In this document: in pieces, positions 36,153 to 47,900 of the stretch
Layout: each line of letters begins with the position of its first letter
How positions within the stretch are numbered: position 1 is the first letter of the stretch
Made by a program: the position numbers and the translations under genes
NCBI GenBank assembly: GCA_002197995.1
Contig: NGZR01000005.1
Span: forward strand, 5,270,001 to 5,334,000
Reading direction: 5' to 3'
Source: Gaeumannomyces sp. JS-464
Lineage: Eukaryota > Ascomycota > Sordariomycetes > Magnaporthales > Magnaporthaceae
Length of the DNA stretch: 64,000 nucleotides
The notes under the pieces: model-generated
What the model was told of the DNA's origin: nothing
Seen by the model: the letters and a program-made list of their open reading frames with translations, nothing else
Databases searched by the model: none

Positions 36153-36656
36153 TGGGCTGTGTAGGATTGCCAGGAGGGAGGACACGGTTCAAGCGCGTCG
36201 AGAGCTGGATGGCTTGATTTCAACTCAGGACGGAGACGGAATCTACAGATCCAGTTTGGGCCGCCGTCAAATCCAACCGGGCCGAGGGTGTGTAAATCAT
36301 ATCCTTTTGCCTACGTAGGTAGAAAACGACAGGTCCCCAGTTTATTTTGTATGCTTTGCCATTTTTCCTAGTAAGTTGAAGGGCGTTGGGTGCAAAACCG
36401 CTCCCTCGAGAAGCTAGCCAAGAACCACTCAAAGTATGAGTGCCTCAGGCAAAGCGCCAGCGCAAGCTTAGTCATCGGCCCCTCAGCCCGCGGCCCCACC
36501 CAGTTGCACGCAGAGGGCCTGAGACGCACAACAATTTTGAATTCGCATAGAGACGTCGTTTGTTTGCCTCTGCTTGCTTTGCCCATTTGACGACAACCTT
36601 CCACCCAACTCCCTCGCCGACAGTAAGTTAATCGACGACGACAACAACCAGCCAAA
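36153..36656. other. Divergent promoter region, TAD1 / RPL24
   Basis: About 500 bp lie between the two divergent start codons. CAGTAAGTTA at 36620-36629 is a good splice-donor match just upstream of the eL24 start, so a 5'-UTR intron is possible. No other feature was seen. Confidence 0.5.
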
Positions 36657-37642
36657 ATGCGGACGTACGACGACGCCTTTTCCGGCCAACGGATTTACCC
36701 TGGCAAGGTACGACGCACCCGTATCAGGACAGACATTGGCCTCCCGTTTCCCCCACCGCGACGACGTCGACCCGCCCGACCCTGTTTTGGATCTTGGATG
36801 GAGGAGAGAGACGGAGCTTTGGAGAGGGGACGCCTGCGGCCCGGCGCTCTCAGGAGAGGTGCTGGTGGGAAAGATCAAATCGGGTCGCGTGGTTGCGTGG
36901 TCGCGAGGAGGGCATGGAGCACGCCTTTTTGACGTGTCTCAACGGTTCCATTGGAGATCTGTCTGGGTCAGCAGCTGACGTCCTTTTGTTTGAATGATTA
37001 CAGGGTAAGATCTACGTCCGTGGCGACAGCAAGATCTTCCGCTTCCAGAACGGCAAGTCCGAGTCGCTGTTCCTGCAGCGCAAGAACCCCCGCCGCATCG
37101 CCTGGACTGTCCTGTACCGCCGTCAACACCGCAAGGGTATCTCTGAGGTATGAGCCTTCCACCCTCGTCCCTTGCCCGGGTCCTGCGAACACTCCTCTGG
37201 CTGTCTGGCCACCGGCGCTTCCCGAATCGACGATCACGCCATACCCAACGGGGGCAGGGCCCAATATGGCTGAACCAGATGTGATGGAAAGGACGTTCCA
37301 GGGCTTGCAGCAGTTCCGGATGGCTAACGGTGTCTTGTTTTACCCCTCATACAGGAGGTCGCCAAGAAGCGCACCAGGAGGACCGTCAAGGCGCAGCGTG
37401 CCATCGTTGGCGCATCCCTCGATGTGATCAAGGAGCGCCGGACGATGCGGCCCGAGGCCCGCAGCGCCGCCAGGCTCGCTGCCATCAAGGAGAGCAAGGC
37501 CAAGAAGGCTGAGGCTGAGAAGGCGAAGAAGGCCGAGAAGGCCAAGGCCGCCGGCGCTGCCGGCAAGGGTCAGACTGGCCGTCTGACGAGCAAGCAGGGC
37601 GCCAAGGGTGCCCCGGTGAAGGTCGCCGCCAAGAGCCGTTAA
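36657..37642 (+). CDS. RPL24: 60S ribosomal protein eL24
   Basis: This is a large-subunit ribosomal protein at the subunit interface. The gene has three phase-0 exons: 36657-36707 ([17 protein letters not shown]), 37004-37147 and 37355-37642, giving 160 aa with no frame defects. It shows the eL24 signature [20 protein letters not shown], then [20 protein letters not shown], the [20 protein letters not shown] helix and a Lys/Ala-rich C-terminal tail. The start codon sits in a good CAAAATG context. The position of intron 1 right after the first 17 codons is typical of intron-containing fungal ribosomal protein genes. Its frame is intact although it is about 3 kb from the transposon block. Confidence 0.97.
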
Positions 37643-38208
37643 AGAGCAGGGTGCTGTGATGAAAAATTCTTGGGACGGAGTTCTTGCGCGTGTGGCGGGC
37701 GTCGAATCCTTGGGAACGAGCGACGTGGCCCGAGAGTGTGCCAGAGACCCATCTGGGCCACCTCGGTCACAAAACAAGTCGTTGGCCCTCTGTTTTTGAT
37801 CAAGGAGAGCATAGTGAGGCGGCAGCAGCAGCTGTCGGCTCGCCGTCGCCGGGACGGCGGTGATGGCGGCTACGGACGGAGTCGGAACGGGTCTCCCTTT
37901 TCTTTTGCCACGGTATTTCCAAAAGTCATGGGTTGGGGTCTTTTCTTCAAACCAACGTGGCCGGTAGCATGGAATCATTCAAACCAGGGATTGCGCAATT
38001 TGCATGGGTAGATCTCAGAAACACTGCGGGACTTTTGTGCTTTTCGTTGACGTCTAGAAGCCGCCGAGGGCCGCCTCCTCTCATGACATTACTGAATGCC
38101 CGTATTTACACACGGTCTGTAGGTGTGCATGTTATGCTCCAACACCGCTGGGTTTTCTGATGGAACGAGGGGGCAACGCCATGATCTGGCACCTTGCCGC
38201 CATGGCAT
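37643..38208. other. Intergenic region between convergent genes
   Basis: It holds the 3' ends of the eL24 gene (+) and the peroxiredoxin gene (-). No further gene was seen. Confidence 0.5.
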
Positions 38209-38910
38209 TTACAACTTGGCGAGCACAGCCTCAGCGCCCGACACCGCGGTGTCGCCGCCGCTCTCCTTCTCAGCGTAGACAACCTTGCCGTGGTCGACGA
38301 CAATGGCGTACCTCGCAGTGCGCTCGCCCATGGTCCAGCCGAGGCTCTTGGAGAACTTGGCGTCGTCGTCGCTCGCAAACAGCTGCGTTTTCCGCGAGAG
38401 AGCGGTTAGCACTTGGTCGCTTCGGGTAGGGCAAAAAGGAGGAGAACGCACAATGAAGTCGTCGTAGACGCCGTTGGCCTTGCCCCAGGCGCTCATGACC
38501 CAGTGGTCGTTGTAGGCGATGAAGATGACCTGGTCGACGCCCTTGGCCTTGAGCTCGTCGCGCTTGGCGATGAAGCCCGTGACGTGCTGCTCCTGGCACG
38601 TGGGCGTGAAGGCGCCGGGGACCGAGACGAGGACGACCTTCTTGTTCTTGAACTCTGGTTGTTGTTTTTTGCAGAGGGTTGCTTTTGTTAGTATTGCTGT
38701 CACCTGTTGTTCTATTTGTCCAAAGGAATGGGGGAAGATGGCTTCCCAGCCTTCCCTTTTCTACCCCGCTAAGCTTCACTCACCTTTGCTGGCATCGTAC
38801 TTGATGCCGGTACCGCATGCCACAACTTCCTCCTGCTTTCCAGAGGGGGGAACGTAGGTGAACCCGACGTCCTCGGGGAAGGCGTCGCCGGCTTTGAGAG
38901 GGGTAGCCAT
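38209..38910 (-). CDS. Prx5-type peroxiredoxin (AhpC/TSA, redoxin)
   Basis: This is a thiol peroxidase of the peroxiredoxin-5/Pmp20/Ahp1 group that reduces alkyl and hydrogen peroxides. It has three exons (38910-38784, 38654-38452 and 38382-38209), an intact frame and 167 aa, the usual length. The start is MATPLKAGDAFPEDVGFTY. The active site is VPGAFTPTCQEQHV with peroxidatic Cys62, followed by GVDQVIFIAYNDHWVMSAW, the DDDAKFSKSLGWTMGERTAR block and the conserved end of the fold. The C-terminus is AKL, close to the SKL-type peroxisomal targeting signal (type 1) of fungal Pmp20 proteins, so peroxisomal targeting is possible. The 5' region has a long TG microsatellite about 40 bp upstream of the ATG. 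Confidence 0.93.
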
Positions 38911-38970
38911 CTTTTGGTTTTGGTATGTGGTTTATCAGAGTGTGGTATGGTGTGGTGTGTGTGTGTGTGT

Positions 38971-39006
<36 letters not shown>

Positions 39007-40169
39007 GGAGGACAACGGAGGAGGATTTCCTTGGGGACAGGCGTTGCAATACTGTTGCTGTCGGTGGGTTTCTTTTCTCGGGTAAGAAGCTCTCGGGCTA
39101 AAACAGAACAGGTCAGGGATTGTGATGTTTCCCGTCCCAGGTTCCCTTTCCTTCTATTGACTTTCCACGTCCCGGCGAGACCGCTCCTGGACCCCTCGAC
39201 CCCACCTTGCTGCCACCTCTCCGGCTGCCATGGATGGAGCTCCTTTCCACCGTCTGCGAGGCCGCAGCTTTCCGCGACTCGGCCCACGCAATTACGCCAT
39301 CCAAACCCCACCATCTCGGAGGAGCTCGAGACAGGAAGGCCTTGGGATGATTTCTTGTAGTTCCATCCCTCAGGTGTGCCGATCCGTAGATCCGTGTTTT
39401 CTGTATGTGAAACCGAAGCACTGTCCCGTTGCCCATCATCCAACATGGGGAAGCACGGCGCAGTGCAGCTCCGGTCTCCAACATGCCAGTCATGAAGTGG
39501 AAACTATCGGGGTCAAAAAACAAAAACATACAACACCGAGGATTCCCCAGTGGTCACCCATTGTTGCCACGCCGGGCTATACGCATGTATAGGTGGCATC
39601 GCACGCGCAAGGTCTTCGCGCGGCTTTGTTTGCTAGCGTGACCGTAACGGCCTCCGGGACCCGCACCACGTTGGCAAACCGCGCAGCTTGTGGTTCGATA
39701 CGCGACATACAAGGAGCACACCGGGTTGGAACCAGGCCCTCCAGCCCCCGAACTTTTCTTTCTTTGGCCGGACCCAGGGGTGGTCCCAAGGACCCCCCGC
39801 CTGGCCTCGCCCTTTTTCCGGCACTTTGTCGGCCGACCGCATCACTACCACCCGCAGCGCTTTCAACGCCCTGGCGTTTTATACGCCCTGCTGCCGATTG
39901 CCCGCTCACTGACAAGGAGCGCCGGAATGCGGCCCGACCTCCGTGTGCCTTCGGGTTTAATTTGCTAGCCGCCGGATAGCAACATGTAGCCTAATGTTTA
40001 GCTTAGGTAGCGCTAGCACGTCGTATGCCCCTTGGGAGGCAGGGACTGGTAGATCCCGACTTACCGACGTTAAATATACTCACTCACTCACTCACTCACC
40101 CAGTAGTCACCCACCTGAGTACTAGTTCGGCCCTCACATGTTTTGGTATTGGAGAAATTCAGAGGAATC
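38911..40169. other. Gap between the last intact gene and the transposon block
   Basis: This is GC-rich sequence with the peroxiredoxin promoter at its left end. The open frames on both strands have no coding bias. An (ACTC)n repeat of five units lies near 40079-40099. RIP-type base change is not visible here. Confidence 0.5.
38951..39002. repeat. (TG)n microsatellite in the peroxiredoxin 5' region
   Basis: About 50 bp of TG repeat with one or two interruptions lies 41-92 bp upstream of the peroxiredoxin start codon (minus strand), in its likely leader or core promoter. Confidence 0.95.
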
Positions 40170-40395
40170 GAGATCAAAAGCGCCCGGCAACCGGAGGGGC
40201 AAAGCGCATTCGGATCTGGGAGACGGGCGAGGGGAAGGAGCTGTCCGGGTTCCCAGTCTCCTCCGTCTGCCTCGCCATTGCGTTTTGCGAGAACGATACA
40301 GCGCTTCGAGTGGCGTTGAGGCAAAGCCAGCTTTACGAGTGGAACATTAAGGCCTGTAAGTTCTGCCGCGAGGAGCCAGTTACTTGGACCGCGGA
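40170..40395 (+). pseudogene. Fragment of a WD40-like repeat protein, cut by an LTR
   Basis: The plus-strand frame reads KRIRIWETGEGKELSGF, then VCLAIAFCENDTALRVALRQ, LYEWNIKA and EEPVTWTADLD before entering LTR-derived sequence at about 40396. The RIWETGEGKEL and LYEW strings resemble the WD40 repeats of fungal NACHT/STAND-type proteins. No start, no rest of the gene and no upstream domain is present, so this is a remnant. The identification rests on one repeat-length stretch, hence moderate confidence. Confidence 0.4.
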
Positions 40396-40829
40396 CCTGG
40401 ATCAAGGGGCCTGCTCCTAGGGTAGGGCGCCTTAGGGGTGGTTTGCGGACAGTAGCGCTGGCTGGGGGCTCAGGGACTGGGAACGTGACCTAGAAGACAA
40501 CGTCTGATTGCTTGCCCCAGGGGATACCTGGGAGCTAACTTAGGTTGACTGATGCCGAAGCCTTAGTTAAAGCTATCTAAATAAGGGCAACCCCTTCCTT
40601 ATATGCATTCCTGGCTTTTACGCCGTCTTTTTTAATTCGTCGTAATTTTTTAAAATTATTGCAAATCGCTCGTTAAGGGTTAATTCGTTGTAATTTTTTA
40701 AATTACTACGAATTACTTAAATATTACGTAACTTCTAATTTGGTGCGGGGTAAAGGTCTATTCCTTTAGGCCACTTTCTTTTAGTGTTCCGCTATTTAAC
40801 TTTTTACTTTTGCCGATTCGGTCGTAACA
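40396..40829. repeat. Gypsy LTR, copy A (left edge of the AT-rich block)
   Basis: It aligns along its whole length with the LTRs at 52327, 53381 and 62226, ending in the shared GTCGTAACA. The first ~170 bp (to about 40570) remain GC-rich: GGCCTGCTCCTAGGGTAGGG here corresponds to GGTTTGCTTTTAAAGTAAAG in copy C. The rest has the AT-rich RIP state of the other copies. The terminal TGTTA seen at the other LTRs is not evident here, so the left edge is approximate. Confidence 0.8.
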
Positions 40830-40929
40830 TTAAGTTTCTCCTTTTAAGCTAAATCCTTTTAGCCATTCCTGTAATCCCATTTGTTCGTTAGTTGGTAAAT
40901 ACTTTTTTTCCTTACCATTTCCCATCCTT

Positions 40930-41360
40930 TTGCTATCCTACCGGAAATGTTTGGTCGGGCGCAAAAGCGCAGGTTTTTTTTCTTTTTTTCAACACGTTAT
41001 TATAAGGACTTTTACTGCTATTATTTTGTTTTTTTATTGTAATGCCTTTTTGCATAAATTGCAAAACATGTGGTTTTTTTTATCGTGCGACGCGTTTTTT
41101 TACCAAATCCGACTGTTATTTAAAATGTGTTTAAAATAACCGGATAAATTGTAACGTGTTAGGGGTTTTTCTCGACACTTTTCATCGTTACGCTTTTTAA
41201 CATTGTTAATTGGATAAAGGGCTTAAAAAGGTTAAAAACTGTTTTCGTACTAAATCGAATCGTATTTTTCAATTACGTAAATAAAAAAACTTTTAATTAA
41301 AAAGATTTACCAGGCCGTAAACCATGGTATTAGCGATTTGGAAAAGTCGAAGCAGGTTAG
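40930..41360 (+). pseudogene. Antisense-oriented ORF remnant, Gypsy copy A
   Basis: A decayed plus-strand frame begins at the conserved ATGTTTGGTCGGGCG box (about 40946) and ends in a Lys-rich stretch (KKIYQAVNHGISDLEKSK). It lies between the pol end and the 3' LTR, opposite in strand to gag-pol. The equivalent frame occurs in copies B, C and D. Confidence 0.55.
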
Positions 41361-42049
41361 TTAAAAGCAGACGGTAAAGGTGGCTAATTAGGCACTTTCA
41401 GCTTTTTCCGTTTTTAAATTTTCTTCGCTATTTTTAAATTAAACTGTTTTAAAAGTCGATTTAAATTTTAGCTTGCTTACCTTTTTTCTTTTTGGTAAAT
41501 TACTTTAAGTCGGGTATGCTAAGCTGGATTTAAAATACTTTTTTTTTTTAAATTATTCGTGTTAATTTTTTATAAAGCCCGTTATTAATATTTTGCAAAA
41601 AGTTTTTAATAATATTTAAAGTTCGTTGTTTTTTTACGTTTTTTTATAACCGTACTTTTTCCATTTAATTAAGTGCTTTTAAGTTTGTTTTTTAACTTAT
41701 AATTTAAATTTTTTTCAATTTCGTACTTTTTTTTTAACTCGATTTTTATTAATTTGTTTAACTTTATGCTAAAAAGTACTAGTTTAAACAAAAAAACGTA
41801 AAAAACCAGGTGGGATTTTATAATTAATAGTAATTAAAATTTGTAATTTACGTTTAAAACTTTTTTTAACATTTTAAAAAGTCCTAATTTTTTTATAGTT
41901 TAGTTTATTATTTAATCGTTTTATTTTAATGTTATATCGAAAAAATAAACTATATCCTTTTTTTTAAAAATCGGGGTTTCGATTTTTTTTTGTTTGTTTA
42001 AATAACTACGTAATGCCGCAACTTTTTTAACTTTATTTAAAAGTGTTTA

Positions 42050-43906
42050 ACGTGGTTTACAAGCGAGTGCCATATATAAACGAGTGCCACAATTAACGCG
42101 TTTACGCGTTAATCCAACTTTATCTACGAATATTTCCACAACAAATAATGGCAAACCAAAACGACAAACGCAAAATTGTTTTAGCTTTTTAAGCGATCGC
42201 ATCGAATTTACAATTAAGTATACGGGGCGCCGCCAAAATTTACGAAGTCGATTTTTCCATTTTCGCCCGGCGGAAGCGCGGTTAACCTGCTTAACGCGAC
42301 ATTATGCCCAAATTACGAAAATTAACGAAATCCGAAAAAGAGGCGCTTATTAAATACATATTTAAGCTGGATTCGCGAGCATTCCTTTCCCGGCCTTTTG
42401 GTGTTAAAAATATGGCTAACCGACTGCTTGCCGAACGCGACGCGAGCGTTATCGGCAAAAACTGGGTCGCGAACTTCGTTAAACGCCGCGCAAAGCTCGG
42501 TACGCGCTGGATTCGAAAGTACGACTACCAAAAAGCCAAATGCGAAAATCCTAAGCTCGTTTTTGCGTAATTCGACCTTATACGGAACATTATAGCCAAA
42601 TATGGCATTATAAATAACGATATTTACAATTTCGACGAAACCGGTTTTTTATAAGCATAATCGCCGCCGTTATAATTATTATAATATCGAAAGGCCGTAG
42701 TAAAGCAAAGCTGGTCCAATTTGGCAATTGGAAATGGGCTATAATTATCCAAAAGGTTAATTATTGCGGCTAAGCGATCCTTTTTTTTATTATCGTTAAA
42801 AAGCAATACTATTTAGCCAATTGGTATTCGAAAACCGACTTTCCACGCGATTAGGTTATTTTAACGAGTTTTAATAAGTGGATTACGAACGAGCTTGGCC
42901 TAAAATGGATTTAACATTTCGATAAACATATTACAACCCGTAAAAAAGGGTTTTATCGTTTGTTAATGCTAAACGGGCATAAAAGCTATTATTCGACGAA
43001 TTTCGAGCTTTATTGCTAAAAAATAATATCGTTACGCTTTGCATGCTTTCGCATTCGTTTTACGTTTTTTAGCCGCTTAACGTTAAATGTTTTAGCTTAT
43101 TAAAAAAGGCGTACGGTTAATAAATCGAAAACTTAATAAAGTTATACGTTAACCACGTAATTAAAGTCGAATTCCTTTCGGCGTTTAAAAAGGCATTTTT
43201 TAATTTTATAACCAAAAAAAACATTCGAAAAAGCTTTCGAAAAGCTGGCTTTGCTTTTTTTAATCCGGAATTAGTTTTGGAAAAGCTGGATGTAAAGCTA
43301 CGAATTTTAACTTTTTTAAAAGAGCTTTTAAATAACGCCGAACTTTGGATTTCCAAAACGCTTTAAACAGTTAAAAACGCAATTTCGCAATTCGAACACA
43401 TTAAAACTCGAATTTCCAATTACCAAAGCAGCTTTTCGTTATTTATGTTAACGGTTGTAAACCAATTAATAAAAAAAGCTAAAATAATTATGCATCGGGT
43501 TAACTTTTTAAAAAAAAGTGCTTTAAATTACGAAAAGCGAACGAAACGTTAAGCAAACGCCGGAAAGCTAAAAAAACACGTGTTCGATAAAAAGGGTTAT
43601 ATACTATCGAAAAAATACGAAATGTTTTAAACTAGTAAAAGCTAAATAGGCAGTTATAGCAAAAAATGCGCGATTATAAAGGTTAAAAAAAAGGGTAACG
43701 ACGATTCGTCAGCGATGTGGCACTTGCGGCAAAACCGGACATAATGCGCGTATTTGCTAGGAAAAAGTAAAAACGTTCGATGTATACAATTCCGAATAGT
43801 TTAAATAAATTCCTGGCGTTATTGGGTTAGCATGCGCGTCGATTAACGGGAGGTCGGGTGTGGGTATGGCACTCGCTTATATGTAACACTCGCTTGTAAA
43901 CCACGT
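42050..43906 (+). mobile_element. Fot1/pogo-like DNA transposon, RIP-degraded
   Basis: This 1,857-bp element has terminal inverted repeats of about 42 bp: ACGTGGTTTACAAGCGAGTG at the left end, matched by its complement at the right end (43867-43906). It is flanked by TA duplications (42048-42049 and 43907-43908). The plus strand carries a DDE_1/CENPB-HTH transposase remnant from about 42150. It has an intact 88-codon piece at 42304-42570 (KNWVANFVKRRAKLG), then IYNFDETGF, ENNIVTLCM, a LLKKAYG block and a C-terminal zinc knuckle CX2CX4HX4C at 43716-43757. Many in-frame TAA/TAG codons sit where TGG/CAA codons are expected, as RIP produces. The element is non-autonomous now. It is inserted in Gypsy copy A, and the empty site is visible near 57232. 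Confidence 0.9.
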
Positions 43907-43999
43907 TATATAATTTAATAAACTTTGTTATTTATATTTTTGCTATTAAAGCATAATTTCTTATTTTAAGTTTTTTATACGTTGTAAATATAAACTTAT

Positions 44000-44348
44000 T
44001 ATTCGTAACACTTGTACCGGTACCAGTTTTTAAAGTAAAAAAGCTTTTATGTTTTATATATTTAAAAGCTGTTTATTTTTTAAGTATAAAGAAAAGGCTC
44101 GTCGTGCGAGCCTCGTTTAATATATGTATCCCGTGCAAAAAGCCGCGGCGTGTAATCGTATAAGGCAACTCCCGGTATTAAGATTTAACCCGTAATTCGC
44201 ACAACTTTTATGCATAACGGCATAACCGGTAATTTCCGCGTTAAGGCCTCCGTGCTAGGGAAACGTTGTTTCTCGTTACGAATCCCCGAGTCGTGGATTT
44301 ACCGCATCCGTTAATAACTTTGTGCGACTTTTAGCTGCTTTTTTAACA
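44000..44348 (-). repeat. Solo Copia LTR, inverted
   Basis: This 349-bp sequence matches, in reverse orientation, the 352-bp LTRs of the Copia element to its right. It is flanked by CTTAT on both sides (43995-43999 and 44349-44353). It has no internal region, so it is a solo LTR from LTR-LTR recombination. Differences from the other LTRs are almost all C/T and G/A transitions. Confidence 0.88.
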
Positions 44349-44564
44349 CTTATAATGTGCGAAAAACGGTATAATTTTCGTATTTCGTATTCGAACTATT
44401 ATAAACGAATTAAGCTATAAAAATAATTATACTTAATTATTTTATTTGTAATTAACGTAATAAGGAAAATACGATTTTATAATTTAATTTATTCGTTTCG
44501 TTTGTTTATTTGTTTAAAAATAATAAGTTATAAATAAAAAATGTTTTACTTTTAGCTTATTTAT

Positions 44565-44916
44565 TGTTAAATGGGCAGTTAAAAGTCGCACGAAGCTATT
44601 TACGAAAAGCGGAAAATCTAAGGCCCAAGGTTTCGTGGCAGGAAATAACGTTTCCCTAACACGAAAACTTCGGCACGGAAATCACCGGCCAAGCCGTTAT
44701 GCACAAAAGTTGTGCAAGTTCCAAGTTAAATCCCGACTCCGGGATTTGCTTTGTACGATCGCACCCCGCGGCTTCCGGCATAAGATATATATATTAGGCA
44801 AGGCTCGTATAATAAGCCTTTTCTTTATACTTAAAAAATAAACAGCTTTTAAAATAACAATATACCCGAAAACCTTTTCACTTTAAAAACCGGTACCGGT
44901 ACAATTGCCACGAACA
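44565..44916 (+). repeat. 5' LTR of the Copia element
   Basis: This 352-bp LTR runs from TGTTAAATGGGCAG to CACGAACA. It aligns with the 3' LTR at 51768 without visible gaps, and the differences are transitions. The leader after it (GGCAACGTGAAAAAGCG and beyond) is shared with the truncated copy at 62828. Confidence 0.9.
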
Positions 44917-47900
44917 TTAATTAATAAGCAAGCTTTACCTATTGGGTAGCATAACCCACAAATTGGCAACGTGAAAAAGCGATTTGCACCAGTCGAACGC
45001 GAGGCTGCTATGGCGTACGACGTCCTTTTAACGATCCAATCGTAGCCCCGTTCGATAAGTGATCGCGCTTAATCCCAAACGACGTTTTTTATTAAAAAAA
45101 AGAATATTTAAACGGATTTCCAAATTGCAAATGCGATTTGCTGGAACTACTAGGTCCAATTTAGCCAGCCGATAAGTATCGTACGAATAAAAAGGAAATC
45201 GCGCGTTATTGCGCATTTATTATTAATATTTCCTTTTTTTTTTCCTTTTTTTAATTAAATAATCCCGGCTTTCGATTTCGCACGATTACTATATCCGACG
45301 AGGCCGAAACACCGGAAGCGGGCTTTGCCGCCGGAACGGCGGAGCTATAAAAACAATACTTTTCTTAAAACGAGGATAACCCCGTTTCGCTTACGTACGA
45401 CGAAATGGCCGAGGGTAGCGGCATTTTAACCTTATTATAAAGAAAAAGCATAAATTTCAAATATTAAAACGAGCCGTACAATGTCCGCCAAGTTATAAAT
45501 AAGCGACATTTTACCATATATTTCGCACGATATATGGTAAAAGCTATTTGGCTATCCTTTCGAGGAAAACGATTGCGCAGCATATTCCGCTAAAAATTCG
45601 CAAAATAAAAAGCATTTTAATTCGAATTTATCAATTGTACGTTTCGAAAAAGGATGCTCGAATTGCTACACGACGACGGAATTAACATTTTAAAAAATAT
45701 GGTTACGGAATAGCTCGTACAAATTTTAAACCCTATTTCCCCGGATACGCTATTTTAAACATTACAGCTTTAATTTGCACGACCGTTACAAATAGCGAAA
45801 TAACTTTTGGCTTTAGTAAAACTTTAAATTGCGAAAAAAGAACTGTCCGTACGATCTTTTTAACGGTCGAAATAAACTACCCAAAAGCCGAAACGAAGTT
45901 CGTACGAAAGGCAATTTACGTATTTAAAATCGTTTTTTTAAAAGCTCGTACGATATAAAAGATTTAAACGTTTTTACGCTTTTAAAAAAGGACGGGAATA
46001 CGTACAAATTAACCGTTAAAAAAGTACGACTTGCTATTAACTCGATAAGTGTACAACTATCTATTAAAATTAAGCAAAATTTTAGCTTTTTAAAAAGGAT
46101 AGAAATTCGTACGGAATTACATAAGCAAACCGTACGACATTTTATTTAAAAAAGCAAGGATTTTTATTAAATTTTACCAAAAATTTTAAATCGAAAAAAA
46201 CTAATACCACTTTATTTTCCCTAACATTTTATTAAATCGTACGAAGGATTTTTATATTAACCATATCGAACCGAACAAACGGTAAAATAAAATGTATAAC
46301 CTTTTAAATACACATTTTAATTCGAAGCTAAATTATACGCAATATTAAACGAATTGGATAATAATTACCTTTGTACGAATAAAATAAAGCCATTTAAATA
46401 AGTTATTATTTAAAATGCTGGAAATTATGCTTAATAAATTTCAACTCGTACAAAAAGATTTAAGTAAAGGTTTTTAAAGCGAGGTCGTTTTGCATATAAC
46501 GGTTATATAAATTTGCCGTAATGTTTTAAAATTAAAAAGCGCTTTTTTTACTTAAAAGGAAACGTGCGAAGCTTTATTCGCCGATTTGTAAACATTTTTT
46601 TAAATAGCTATAAATTGCATAAGCAGGGATTAGTATTTGTTAAAAAACGTTCCGCATAACGCTAATTACACGGATAAACGCTATTATAATAATTAAAAGC
46701 TTCGTATAAACAATTTTCCGTTTTAAAGCACGGGCTAAAGCGGTTTTAAACTTAAAGCTAACTTTTAGCTTTGCATAATTAGCTTTTAACCTCGCACAAC
46801 TAAACGATGTTACTTATGCAAAAAAAAGGCTGCTAATTAACTAACCACCCGCAAAAAAACGAAATGGTGCGAAGTAAAAATTCTTTTAAACGTGCGAAAA
46901 CTTAAGCACGAAAGGCATGAGCTTCGACGCATTTTTTTAAAACTATAAAAGCCCTTAATTAGCGTACGATAAAAACGATTTAAAAAAAAACAATACCGAT
47001 ATTAAAAGTCTTTTAATGCAATATTTACAAAACTATACGTACTTTTATCGCATAACTAGTGAAAATATTTATTAAACTAACGCGTGCAAATTATTCGACT
47101 AATTTATACTGTATAACTAGTATAACATAAAATATTAAAAGGAATTTTAAAATATTAGCGCCGTACGTGTTTTTATAATCGGAAAATGCTAAATGGAAGC
47201 ATATTTAAAATAAAACCTTCGTGCGGAAATCGATTAAATATTAAGTTTAACTAAAATCCGTTTTAAAAGCAATTAAATCGAAATGTTAATCGGTACGATA
47301 CGGATAAAAAACCAGTTAAAAACGGTTACGTACTATATTTTAAACTCCTAAATACCGTTTTTTTGCTTATATAATACCGATAGGTTAAAATGCTATTTTA
47401 ACAACGTAAAAAACATTATCGTACGATTAAATGAAATAATTATCCCAATTATACGGAAATAAAAATACCTATTTTTTAATATTAATTATACGAAATCGGC
47501 CGCGTTTTTTTACAAAACTAAAACTAAGGAAATTATATTGGAAATTTAAACACCTTCGTACGAAACGCTTTTATTGTTTGTTAAAAAAAGCCGGTTGCGA
47601 AAACGTACGAAATTTTTTTTAAAGAAAATTAGCAAAATGTGTTATTATTATTAAACGTACGACTTTACCTTTTAACGATTTAAATTTAGCATTAAAAATA
47701 ATTGCGAGTTTAATTACGAAATAGTGGTAAATATTATACATTTAAAAAGAAAAAACGCATTGCATGTTATCGATATAGCAATTTCCTTTTAAGTAGCCAT
47801 TTTTATACAATATATGTTAATTAAGGAAATATAAAACGCATTTTGTTAATGCTGGATATACGTATATTAAAAGCTACCGGATTACATTTCGCATAATCCG

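Noticed and set aside
40079..40099. (ACTC)n short repeat as a possible telomere-like or CRISPR-like array
   Set aside because: Only five 4-bp units, matching neither a fungal telomere repeat nor any spacer structure.
44000..44916. Large inverted repeat that could suggest a foldback element
   Set aside because: It is explained by a solo LTR in inverted orientation next to the 5' LTR of the Copia element; each has its own target duplication.
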